Source of the DNA: an uncultured Bacteroidales bacterium
GTDB lineage: Bacteria; Bacteroidota; Bacteroidia; Bacteroidales; Paludibacteraceae
Length of the DNA stretch: 34,214 nucleotides
Reading direction: 5' to 3'
Assembly: GCA_944321155.1 (NCBI GenBank)
Contig: CALUKG010000011.1
Coordinates: forward strand, 1 to 34,214
Numbering within the stretch: position 1 is the first letter of the stretch; every line of letters starts with the position of its first letter. Below the pieces are notes generated by a model. It saw nothing but the letters and a program-made list of their open reading frames with translations, searched no databases and was not told where the DNA came from. This document shows, piece by piece, positions 6,664 through 14,621 of this stretch. The position numbers and the translations under genes are program-made.

Positions 6664-7647
6664 ATGAATAACAGACACATCATACTTCATACATCCAGAC
6701 GATACACCCCAACTATTATCGCCTGTATTTTTGTTTTTTTCATATGCGCCTCATGCAATCAAAATGATACGCAAAACATTACATTTACGCCGTGCACTCC
6801 TATGCCGGAACAAAGAGCTGCCGCAGCAGTAGCCACATATAACAACATGGCATATATATATGGAGGAAGGGCAAAAACCCATTCCGAGATTAAAGGCGAT
6901 TTCTGGCAATATGACCCACAAAAAGATTCATGGACAAAGCTGAAGCAGCCTCCACTCAAAGCCAGAACCGGAGCTGTGGCCATTGCAACAGACAGTTTAA
7001 TATATATTGGGCTGGGTTTTAATGGCCAGGTTTATAACGATTCATCCTATTTAAGGGATTGGTGGCAATACAACCCCTTAACAGAAGAATGGAAACAATT
7101 GCAAAGTTATCCAACACATGAAACAGCAGCCCCATCTGTTTTCCTGCATGAAGACAATATATATGTGGCTTTTGGTTTCTATGACTCATTTGAGTACGAA
7201 TTATATCGATATAACATTTTAAACAACAATTGGTCAAAAGTCACTGAAAGCACATGCAACTTTTTAGCTGAAACCGTTGCCACTTCCATAAATGGGAGGT
7301 CTTTTGCTGGAACCAATGGATATTGGAATGAGTTTAATCATTTCACCGAAAAATGGGAAAGAAGAAATGGCTTTACCTCAAAAGGGAATTGGGTTTCATC
7401 TACACTCATACAACACAACGACCATATATACATCCTTGGAGGGCGAGAGTGGACTGCCACCGCATCAAGAACAGAAATAATCCAATACGACATTCATAAT
7501 GACAAATGGCGGTTGATTGGGCATCTTCCCAAAGATGCGGGCAAAGAGAACGCGATTGGCTTTACTATCAATGGCATAGCGTATTATGGATTAGGTGAAG
7601 AAATGGGAAAGACATCCGATAAACTTTATAAAATCACTTTCAATTGA
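6664..7647 (+). CDS. Kelch-repeat lipoprotein
   Basis: The protein has 327 residues from the ATG at 6664. The frame is open back to 6619, but the likely -7 box (6652-6659) lies within that extension. A hydrophobic N-terminal segment ends in 'FFICASCNQND', consistent with a lipoprotein signal, although Cys at -3 is unusual. The rest holds about six kelch-type blades: a conserved 'GAVAI'/'NIYV' strand, then Gly-Gly or its equivalent ('AYIYGGRA', 'IYILGGRE'), then 'W..Y....W' ('FWQYDPQKDSWTKL', 'WWQYNPLTEEWKQL'). This suggests a six-bladed propeller outside the cytoplasm. The Wzi gene follows after 7 bp, so a role at the outer membrane in glycan export or attachment is an inference. NanM-like mutarotase activity cannot be claimed from this. 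Confidence 0.8.
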   Translation: MNNRHIILHTSRRYTPTIIACIFVFFICASCNQNDTQNITFTPCTPMPEQRAAAAVATYNNMAYIYGGRAKTHSEIKGDFWQYDPQKDSWTKLKQPPLKARTGAVAIATDSLIYIGLGFNGQVYNDSSYLRDWWQYNPLTEEWKQLQSYPTHETAAPSVFLHEDNIYVAFGFYDSFEYELYRYNILNNNWSKVTESTCNFLAETVATSINGRSFAGTNGYWNEFNHFTEKWERRNGFTSKGNWVSSTLIQHNDHIYILGGREWTATASRTEIIQYDIHNDKWRLIGHLPKDAGKENAIGFTINGIAYYGLGEEMGKTSDKLYKITFN

Positions 7648-7654
7648 CATCTCC

Positions 7655-9124
7655 ATGCAAAAATATCTTATAGTTATTTGTCTCATTTGTTCGCAGTTTG
7701 CATCGAAAGCACAAAGCAGTAACCCAACGTTGCTGCAACAGTCCTTATATGGCTATACAGATTTTTCATGGAACACTAGCCAAAAGGATACCATCACATG
7801 GGGTTTTAATGTATTTGCTGTTGCATCATCCGGCAAATATGCCCCATATTGGCTCTTTACCAACTATGACGGATGTCCATTTACTCCTTACAATGGTTCA
7901 ACCTCCATTGTAATCCAAAAAGAATATACCAACCCGTACCGCTGGATGGATTATTCGTTTAAGGTCAATCCCATGCTTACTATCGACAGGAATGGATTCA
8001 GTCCCTGCTTTCAGGAACTTTATTTTTCGGCCAGATTGCTTGTTTTTGAAATAACCGTTGGCATGAAGCCAGACAACTATGGATATTATGAGGCTGACGA
8101 AGATATCACATCCGGTGGATTATTATTCTCCCATAACGCATCACTCATTCCACGCATTTCCATTGGCACAACCGATTATATTCCCATTCCATTTACCTTT
8201 GGATATGCAGAAATCAAAGGCGGGCTCACTCATGGCTGGTTTGGCAATGACGGCTATGTAAAAAAAGCTTTCTTGCACCACAAATATGCCGGCCTCAAAT
8301 TAGGAGGGCGGCTACCTGTCAATATCGGTTACGAATTTCATCACGCCGCACAATGGGGAGGAGTATCACCGGTCTATGGAGAATTGGGTTCATCCTTTCA
8401 TGACTTTCTCAATACTTTTTATGCAAAAAGTGGTGGTGTAATGGCTAATGACCAGATTAATGCTCAAGGAAACCATTTAGGTAGTCAAATTCTTACGGCA
8501 GATTTCAAATGGAAAAGCTGGCAAGTATCCACCTATTGGCAAACCCTTTCAGAAGATGGTCCCATTCGGTTTTTGTGGAAAGCAATGAATGCCTACGATG
8601 GATTATGGGGCATCAAAATTCATAATACATCTTTCCTCTACCTGTCAACCGTTTTATATGAATTTCTCAACACGACACAACAATCAGGGGCATTCCATGA
8701 CAGAGACGGAGTGGTATATGGGGGAAATGACAGTTATTTTTGTAATAGCATTTACAAAAACGGGTGGACATATGGTGGATTTACCATAGGCCACCCACTG
8801 ATTACATCGCCAATTCTTCTGCCTGGAGAACAAATTTCTCCTGTTTACAATAGGGTTAGAGCGCACCATATAGGTATAAAGGGGGATATATTTGGCTACA
8901 CTTACAAAGCTATGACCACATTCTCAAAATATTATGACAACTATCAAGTAACCAATGGTATACAAAATTGTGCCATCATTATTGATGTCAAAAAACAATT
9001 CAAAAAGGCATGGAATATGGAGTTTGGTCTTTCACTGGCCGCTGACATAGGCACACAATTCGACAACTCCTTTGGTGCTATGGTATCAATTGCTAAAAGA
9101 GGTATAATATGGGCAAACAGATAA
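7655..9124 (+). CDS. Capsule assembly Wzi-family outer-membrane protein
   Basis: The protein has 489 residues starting MQKYLIVICLICSQ, with a signal peptide ending near 'SKAQS'. An earlier in-frame Met (7595) would overlap the kelch gene, and its extra residues do not look like a signal peptide. The body is aromatic- and Gly-rich beta-barrel sequence. A Wzi-type block is visible: 'QGNHLGSQILTADF' followed by 'WQVSTYWQTLSEDG'. In enteric bacteria Wzi is an outer-membrane barrel that helps attach capsular polysaccharide to the surface. In Bacteroidota the family is widespread and often sits in surface-glycan loci. Its partners here are the kelch lipoprotein upstream and the InaA-type kinase overlapping its 3' end by 16 bp. 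Confidence 0.85.
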   Translation: MQKYLIVICLICSQFASKAQSSNPTLLQQSLYGYTDFSWNTSQKDTITWGFNVFAVASSGKYAPYWLFTNYDGCPFTPYNGSTSIVIQKEYTNPYRWMDYSFKVNPMLTIDRNGFSPCFQELYFSARLLVFEITVGMKPDNYGYYEADEDITSGGLLFSHNASLIPRISIGTTDYIPIPFTFGYAEIKGGLTHGWFGNDGYVKKAFLHHKYAGLKLGGRLPVNIGYEFHHAAQWGGVSPVYGELGSSFHDFLNTFYAKSGGVMANDQINAQGNHLGSQILTADFKWKSWQVSTYWQTLSEDGPIRFLWKAMNAYDGLWGIKIHNTSFLYLSTVLYEFLNTTQQSGAFHDRDGVVYGGNDSYFCNSIYKNGWTYGGFTIGHPLITSPILLPGEQISPVYNRVRAHHIGIKGDIFGYTYKAMTTFSKYYDNYQVTNGIQNCAIIIDVKKQFKKAWNMEFGLSLAADIGTQFDNSFGAMVSIAKRGIIWANR

Positions 9125-9858
9125 TTATAACTATCAATCCCCAATTTAACTACATGGAGGATTTCATAAGACAAATTCCCCAAAGCTTTAACATAAAGGG
9201 AACGACCATCTACAAAGCTAGAAACGAAATTAAAGTAACAAAATGGGGAAAAGAATGTGTCAATATAAAAAAATACCATACACCCAACTTATACAATGCT
9301 TTCGTCTATTCATACATAAAAAAAACAAAAGCAGAAAGAGCCTATTCCTATGCAATGATGCTTCAAAAAAATAGCATACCTACGCCTACTCCTATTGCAT
9401 ATATCATCTGTAAACAGAATGGCTGTATTCGAGACTCATATCTCATTACATGCCAATCAACATTAAAGAGGAACTTTTATGAATTTGGCTATGGAGGAAT
9501 TCAACAAAAAGAAAATATTATACGTGAATTTGCTTATTTCACAGCAAACCTACACGAGAAAGGCATCTATCATAAAGATTACTCACCAGGGAATATACTT
9601 TTCGATACAGATAACAACCAAATAGCTTTTGAAATAATCGATATTAATCGAATGAAATTTTCCAACCAAAAAATTGACATTAAACATGGTTGCAGAAACT
9701 TTGCCAGATTATGGGGAAACAAAGATTTTTTTCGTATTTTAGCCCAATATTATGCAGAAGCCAGAAACGCCAATACTGAAAAATGCATCAAATGGGTACT
9801 TCAAGCAAGAAATAAATTTTGGAAAAGACGTAATCATAGTTTTTATGAATATGAATAA
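9109..9858 (+). CDS. Lipopolysaccharide kinase InaA/WaaP family protein
   Basis: The protein has 249 residues with a protein-kinase-like fold signature. An N-lobe part, 'TTIYKARNEIKV', carries a probable ATP-binding Lys. The catalytic loop 'HKDYSPGNIL' lies at 155-164 (Asp157, Asn162), and 'IIDINR' (Asp178) stands in for DFG. This is the pattern of the WaaP/KdkA/InaA family, which phosphorylates Kdo or heptose of the LPS inner core. The ATG at 9109 overlaps the Wzi gene by 16 bp, and Met16 (9154) is an alternative start, but the residues before it look native. Position among glycosyltransferases supports a core-sugar kinase. The exact acceptor cannot be read from sequence. Confidence 0.82.
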   Translation: MGKQIIITINPQFNYMEDFIRQIPQSFNIKGTTIYKARNEIKVTKWGKECVNIKKYHTPNLYNAFVYSYIKKTKAERAYSYAMMLQKNSIPTPTPIAYIICKQNGCIRDSYLITCQSTLKRNFYEFGYGGIQQKENIIREFAYFTANLHEKGIYHKDYSPGNILFDTDNNQIAFEIIDINRMKFSNQKIDIKHGCRNFARLWGNKDFFRILAQYYAEARNANTEKCIKWVLQARNKFWKRRNHSFYEYE

Positions 9859-11806
9859 CCATATGCAGCAAAGCATCAATACACAAACAATAATAATTGT
9901 AGTTCCTATACATAAAGATAAACTATCTGAAGAAGACCGACTATCTTTAAAACAACTCAACAAGATTCTTGGACATTACCCATGTTCATTTATCATACCC
10001 GAAAACAAAAAGGTTGACCTTAGTATGTGTAATGATTTTATTAACCATACAACAGAAAAATTCGAAGATTCTTATTTTGATTCCATACAAGGTTATAATA
10101 GACTTATGCTTTCGGCTGAGTTTTACAACCGATACAGACATTTCTCATATATGCTTGTATACCAACTTGATGCCTATATATTCAGGGACGAATTACATAA
10201 ATTTTGCAACAGTCAGTTTGATTATATAGGAGCTCCTTGGCTTTTAAAAGCCAAATACAACACAATGCTAGGGAAACTATTTATAAAAACAAAAGCATAT
10301 ATACATAAACTCCACAATAAGCCTTTTAGACCTTCTTTATTAGGAAACAAAATTGGGAATGGGGGATTCTCGCTTAGAAAAATAGAAACATTCCTACATA
10401 CATGCCTTACCCAAAAAGAAGAAATTGCACAATACTTGACTTTATCCTCTAGATTCTCTGAATATAATGAAGATGCATTTTGGGCAACAAGAAAAAACTT
10501 TTGTTATCCATCTCTAAAAGAGGCATTATCATTCTCTTTTGACATAAACCCACAACTAGCTTATCACTATACAAAGAACATACCCATGGGGTGTCATGGA
10601 TGGTCAAAACCTGAAAACAAAGTCTTTTGGAAGTCAATCATATACTCATCCCCAACTGTATTGTTTGACTATCAAGCATTCACCCACCAAAAGTTTGGTG
10701 GTGTATCAAGATATTTCACTGAAATTATCACACGCTTACCGAAATATGGCGTCAAATACAAATTAAACATATGGAGTTCAGACAACATACACCTACGCAG
10801 TAAAAACATTGTGAGTGTAAACAATGAATACAATGTCCATGCAGACTTTTTACCCAAAATAAAAAGTCCACAAAAAGTTATACTATTTAAATTATTGGCC
10901 AAAATTGCACCTGAGAAATTTCCCTATGCAAAATACTACAACAAACATAAAAGCATCAAAGAAATCAAAAAAAATGAATTTCAGATATTTCATCCTACAT
11001 ATTACGATCCATACTTTCTAAAATACAACAAAAACAGACCTTTTGTCCTAACTATTCACGATATGATAGACGAAATAATGAAGGAAGGAAAAAGGATACC
11101 CAAAAGAAAAGCCTTATTGGCACAAAAAGCCACACACATTATAGCAGTATCCCAGCAAACCAAAAACGACATTATACAGATGCTGCATGTTCCCGAGAAT
11201 AAGATTTCTGTAGTCTACCATGGCGCCTCCTTGTTGGAACAAGAATCTCACGATATACCCTATTTACCCTTGCAATATATACTTTATGTAGGAGGGAGAG
11301 AAAGAAAATACAAAAATTTTTTTCTTTTTATTGAAGCTGTTACTCCTATCCTCAAAAACAGAAACATTGATATTGTTTGCGTTGGTGCCCAATTTACAAA
11401 GAAAGAACAGGATATTTTCAGACAACATGGCATAAATAATAACATTCATAATATCTCTGCTAAAGACAATCAACTATTCCATATTTATAAACACGCCTCA
11501 TGTTTTGTTTTTCCTTCGAGCTACGAAGGATTTGGAATTCCCATATTAGAAGCATTCCAGGCTCAATGCCCTATTGTCTTATCCAACAGCAGCTGTTTCC
11601 CCGAAGTAGCTCAAGATGCCGCATTATACTTTACACCAAACAATGCTGAAGACATGAGAAAAAAAATATTGATGATATTAGATAATCATAGATTAGCTCA
11701 AGAACTTGTCGAAAAAGGGCTAAAGCGGCTCCAGTTTTTCTCTTGGGAAAAAGCAGCTCAAGAAACGAGTAAAATTTACAAAAGAATTTTAGAAACAAGA
11801 CAATGA
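9845..11806 (+). CDS. Two-domain glycosyltransferase: DUF5672 domain fused to a GT4 domain
   Basis: About 653 residues from 9845; 9851 and 9863 are equally possible starts, and an earlier in-frame Met at 9752 would overlap the kinase gene by over 100 bp. The first part (about 15-265) matches the DUF5672 pattern: 'YQLDAYIFRDEL' (a DxD-like site, about 106-117), 'FDYIGAPWL', 'GNGGFSLRKIE' (about 171-181). The second part opens at about 270 with 'PTVLFDYQAFTHQKFGGVSR', the kind of sequence that begins separate GT4 enzymes. It ends with the GT-B sugar-nucleotide motif 'EGFGIPILEAF' (about 561-571). The protein may therefore add two sugars. It overlaps the next gene by 4 bp. No frameshift or stop lies at the junction. 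Confidence 0.85.
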   Translation: MNMNNHMQQSINTQTIIIVVPIHKDKLSEEDRLSLKQLNKILGHYPCSFIIPENKKVDLSMCNDFINHTTEKFEDSYFDSIQGYNRLMLSAEFYNRYRHFSYMLVYQLDAYIFRDELHKFCNSQFDYIGAPWLLKAKYNTMLGKLFIKTKAYIHKLHNKPFRPSLLGNKIGNGGFSLRKIETFLHTCLTQKEEIAQYLTLSSRFSEYNEDAFWATRKNFCYPSLKEALSFSFDINPQLAYHYTKNIPMGCHGWSKPENKVFWKSIIYSSPTVLFDYQAFTHQKFGGVSRYFTEIITRLPKYGVKYKLNIWSSDNIHLRSKNIVSVNNEYNVHADFLPKIKSPQKVILFKLLAKIAPEKFPYAKYYNKHKSIKEIKKNEFQIFHPTYYDPYFLKYNKNRPFVLTIHDMIDEIMKEGKRIPKRKALLAQKATHIIAVSQQTKNDIIQMLHVPENKISVVYHGASLLEQESHDIPYLPLQYILYVGGRERKYKNFFLFIEAVTPILKNRNIDIVCVGAQFTKKEQDIFRQHGINNNIHNISAKDNQLFHIYKHASCFVFPSSYEGFGIPILEAFQAQCPIVLSNSSCFPEVAQDAALYFTPNNAEDMRKKILMILDNHRLAQELVEKGLKRLQFFSWEKAAQETSKIYKRILETRQ

Positions 11807-12537
11807 AACAACAACCTATAATTTCTGTCATCACCGTATGTAGGAATGCAGAAAAGCAAATAGAAGCAACAATCAAAAGCGTAATAACTCAAACTTATGA
11901 CAAATATGAATATATCATCATTGATGGAGCTTCAAATGACAACACGCTACCAATAATAAACAATTATAAAAACCATATTCAAATAATTGTATCTCAACCC
12001 GATCTTGGAATATACGATGCAATGAACAAGGGAACCGCCTTAGCCAATGGATTATGGATTATATTCCTCAACGCAGGAGACTTGTTTTATGCCATAGACA
12101 CTCTACAAAAGGTTGCTCCGTATTTGGAATCAACCACGGCCGAATTGGTTTATGGAGATATTATGAAAAAGAAACACAAACAACAATTCCTCAAAAAAGG
12201 AGAAAAACCTCACAACGCACATAGGATGTTTTTTTGTCATCAAGCATTATTCACAAAAAAAGAATTGTTACTAAAATACCCTTTTAATCTAAACCACCCA
12301 ATGTCTGCAGACTTTGCTTTTGTAAAGAAAATGTGGAAACTAGGGTTCGAGTTCATGCATATCAATGAAACAATTGCTATTTTTGACTCAAATGGGATAT
12401 CAAACCAGCAAACAAACAAAGGATTGCTTGATAATATTTCTGTTATCAAAGAACAAGATTCCCTTTTTGAAAGAATCTTGTTCTTGCCAAGACTGTATTT
12501 TAAAATAGCCTGGAATAAAATAAGGAGGAAAAAATAA
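11803..12537 (+). CDS. Glycosyltransferase family 2 (WcaA-like)
   Basis: The protein has 244 residues forming a GT-A domain. It starts 'ISVITVCRNAEKQIEATIKS' and continues with 'YIIIDGASNDNT' (Asp41 for nucleotide binding) and 'QPDLGIYDAMNKGTALANG'. The acceptor-side acidic cluster 'NAGDLF' lies at 90-95, where the family normally has its metal-binding Asp. A C-terminal segment with basic residues ('FKIAWNKIRRKK') may lie against the membrane. It overlaps the preceding fusion gene by 4 bp and touches the next ATG (TAATGA at 12535-12540). It is predicted to add one sugar, from an unknown nucleotide-sugar donor, to the growing oligosaccharide at the inner membrane face. Confidence 0.87.
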   Translation: MKQQPIISVITVCRNAEKQIEATIKSVITQTYDKYEYIIIDGASNDNTLPIINNYKNHIQIIVSQPDLGIYDAMNKGTALANGLWIIFLNAGDLFYAIDTLQKVAPYLESTTAELVYGDIMKKKHKQQFLKKGEKPHNAHRMFFCHQALFTKKELLLKYPFNLNHPMSADFAFVKKMWKLGFEFMHINETIAIFDSNGISNQQTNKGLLDNISVIKEQDSLFERILFLPRLYFKIAWNKIRRKK

Positions 12538-13652
12538 TGAACATTGCCTACGACGCCAAAAGAGCCTTTCACAACAAACGTGGTTTGGGAAACTACAGCC
12601 GTGATTTGCTACGCATTATGGCCACATTCTACCCTGAAAACAACTATTATCTTACTAACCCCTCACCAAATAAGGAGCATCTTTTTAGCCATAAAGGAAT
12701 GAACATCATAACACCAAAAGGACAGTGGAAAGCTATTCCTTCATTATGGAGAACTTTTGGTGTATGTCAATCGTTAAAAAGCCTAAACATTCATCTTTAC
12801 CATGGATTATCCCAAGAACTACCTTGGGGCATCGATAAGATAGCCGAAAAAAGTGTTGTAACCATACATGACGCACTGTTTTTACGTTATCCTCACCTCT
12901 ACGACCCATTATACGTTAAAATCTTCACCATAAAAAACAAGTACGCCTGTAAAGTAGCAAACCATATTATAGCCATAAGTGAGCAGACCAAAAAGGATAT
13001 TATTCATTATTTTGGCATAGAAGAAGAGAAAATTAGCGTCGTATATCAAGGGTGTAATAATATTTTTAGAATCCCTGTATCAGAAGAAACAAAGACACAT
13101 ATTATAAGAAAGTATCATTTACCCAATTCATTTATTTTATATGTGGGTGCCATTGAAGAAAAGAAAAATATATCCATTATATTAGAAGCCATGCACATTG
13201 GAAGAATAAATCTTCCTCTTATACTAATTGGCAATGGAAACTCTTCTTACAAAAACAAGATAAAGGCTGAAGCAGAAAAGAAAAAAATAAGCCTTCTTTG
13301 TTTGGAAAATGTTCCCACGTCAGAATTACCAGCTTTCTATACTTTAGCAAATCTATTTGTGCTCCCTTCTTTTTTTGAAGGATTCGGGATTCCTATATTA
13401 GAAGCTATGTGCTGCTCCACTCCGTTTGTAGCATCTTCAGGAACTTGTTTTGAAGAAGTTGGAGGAGATGCAGGTTTTTATGCAAACCCACATGATGCCG
13501 AGAATTTTGCCCATGCAATGAACAACATTCTCCAGCATCCATCTTTGGCTCAATCTTTAGGTGTTACTGGAAAAATAAGGTCAGAGCTATTTTCAGATTC
13601 AGAAGTTGCACATAAATTATTAACTACCTACACACATATTCTTGAGAAATGA
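12537..13652 (+). CDS. Glycosyltransferase family 4
   Basis: The protein has 371 residues forming a GT-B enzyme. The N-terminal domain has 'RGLGNYSRDLLR' (about 15-26). The middle region, 'HIIAISEQTKKDIIHYFG', resembles the same part of the GT4 half of the upstream fusion. The donor-binding motif 'EGFGIPILEA' lies at 281-290, followed by 'FVASSGTCFEEVGGDAGFY'. The family transfers sugars with retention of configuration from a nucleotide-sugar donor. Its ATG shares one base with the stop of the preceding GT2 gene, and its own 3' end overlaps the next gene by 4 bp. Specificity is unknown. Confidence 0.88.
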   Translation: MNIAYDAKRAFHNKRGLGNYSRDLLRIMATFYPENNYYLTNPSPNKEHLFSHKGMNIITPKGQWKAIPSLWRTFGVCQSLKSLNIHLYHGLSQELPWGIDKIAEKSVVTIHDALFLRYPHLYDPLYVKIFTIKNKYACKVANHIIAISEQTKKDIIHYFGIEEEKISVVYQGCNNIFRIPVSEETKTHIIRKYHLPNSFILYVGAIEEKKNISIILEAMHIGRINLPLILIGNGNSSYKNKIKAEAEKKKISLLCLENVPTSELPAFYTLANLFVLPSFFEGFGIPILEAMCCSTPFVASSGTCFEEVGGDAGFYANPHDAENFAHAMNNILQHPSLAQSLGVTGKIRSELFSDSEVAHKLLTTYTHILEK

Positions 13653-14503
13653 TTACATCTGAATACCTTGTTGCCATTGTTGTATGGTATTATCCTACAC
13701 AACAAAACATACAAAACCTAACATCATACATTGACAATGTCAAGAGAATAATCATTATAGACAATTCTCCATTAGACAATAGACTATTATTAAGCGCATT
13801 ACAAAAAAACAAATACATCTACCATCCTAACTACAATAATATTGGAATTGCATCTGCACTGAATATGGGAATGCAGATAGCAAGTTGTTTAGATGCAGAA
13901 TGGGTACTCACAATGGATCAAGATAGTTATTTTGACGAACATAACATTGCCCAATACATACATCTATGTAATCAATGTCCGATACCCAAAGCCGCATTAT
14001 TTTCTCCATTACAGCACTTTGATATAGAACACTTTACCATCGACACAGAACATGTTTATGAAAAACGTCTCAACGTAATGACCTCTGGTAATCTAGTCAA
14101 TCTACGTATATATCAAGAAGTAGGAGGATTTAAAGATGAGTTTTTTATTGACTTAGTTGATGATGAATATTGTTGCCGTTTACACCGCTTTGGTTATAAC
14201 GTAGTCTGCGTTCGTAATATCTCTTTGGTTCATCACATAGGGTCAGGACGTAAACAAGCTTTCAAATTTTTCAAAAAGAGCTTCATCCAACATAATGCTC
14301 TACGACATTATTACATTATACGTAATATATTAGAAGTGATAAGACTATATCCAGAGTATAAAAAATATTATTCCAAACTACTCCGAAAACGCATTAAACG
14401 TTGTATATTATATGACAGCGATAATAAATTAAAGAAAATAAAATACATGTATTTAGGATGGCATGACTACAAACATCGTATTTTTGGTCCATTCAATCAT
14501 TAA
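13649..14503 (+). CDS. Glycosyltransferase family 2, rhamnosyltransferase-like
   Basis: The protein has 284 residues with a GT-A fold. It begins 'LVAIVVWYYPTQQNIQNL', like the rhamnosyltransferase branch of GT2 ('V.YNP...'). 'IIIIDNSP' lies at 34-41 and 'NNIGIASALNMGM' at 63-75. The DxD site is 'LTMDQDSYF' (Asp90-Gln-Asp92). 'FIDLVDDEYCCRLHRFGY' holds the likely catalytic acid, and a basic C-terminus follows. A rhamnosyl donor is a family-level guess. It is the last gene of the tightly overlapping transferase run; a 118-bp gap with its own -7 box follows. Confidence 0.85.
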   Translation: MITSEYLVAIVVWYYPTQQNIQNLTSYIDNVKRIIIIDNSPLDNRLLLSALQKNKYIYHPNYNNIGIASALNMGMQIASCLDAEWVLTMDQDSYFDEHNIAQYIHLCNQCPIPKAALFSPLQHFDIEHFTIDTEHVYEKRLNVMTSGNLVNLRIYQEVGGFKDEFFIDLVDDEYCCRLHRFGYNVVCVRNISLVHHIGSGRKQAFKFFKKSFIQHNALRHYYIIRNILEVIRLYPEYKKYYSKLLRKRIKRCILYDSDNKLKKIKYMYLGWHDYKHRIFGPFNH

Positions 14504-14587
14504 ACTCCGCTTTCGTAAATATAGAGAACTTGATTTCACACTATTCATTTTTGAAATAAAACGATTAATGTAAGTACAAAAAAACAT

Positions 14588-14595
14588 TATCTTTG
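14588..14595 (+). promoter_or_regulatory. -7 promoter element upstream of the O-antigen ligase-like gene
   Basis: TATCTTTG matches TAnnTTTG and lies 26 bp before the ATG at 14622. No good TTTG -33 box sits at the usual distance. The 118-bp gap in an otherwise overlapping gene run fits a separate promoter. Confidence 0.5.
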
Positions 14596-14621
14596 CCAAC
14601 AAAATACTCAATAGATACATT

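Noticed and set aside
9752..9844. Upstream extension of the DUF5672-GT4 fusion
   Set aside because: It would overlap the kinase gene by more than 100 bp. Later Met codons at 9845, 9851 and 9863 lie right at the kinase stop, in line with the coupling seen between other genes in this run.
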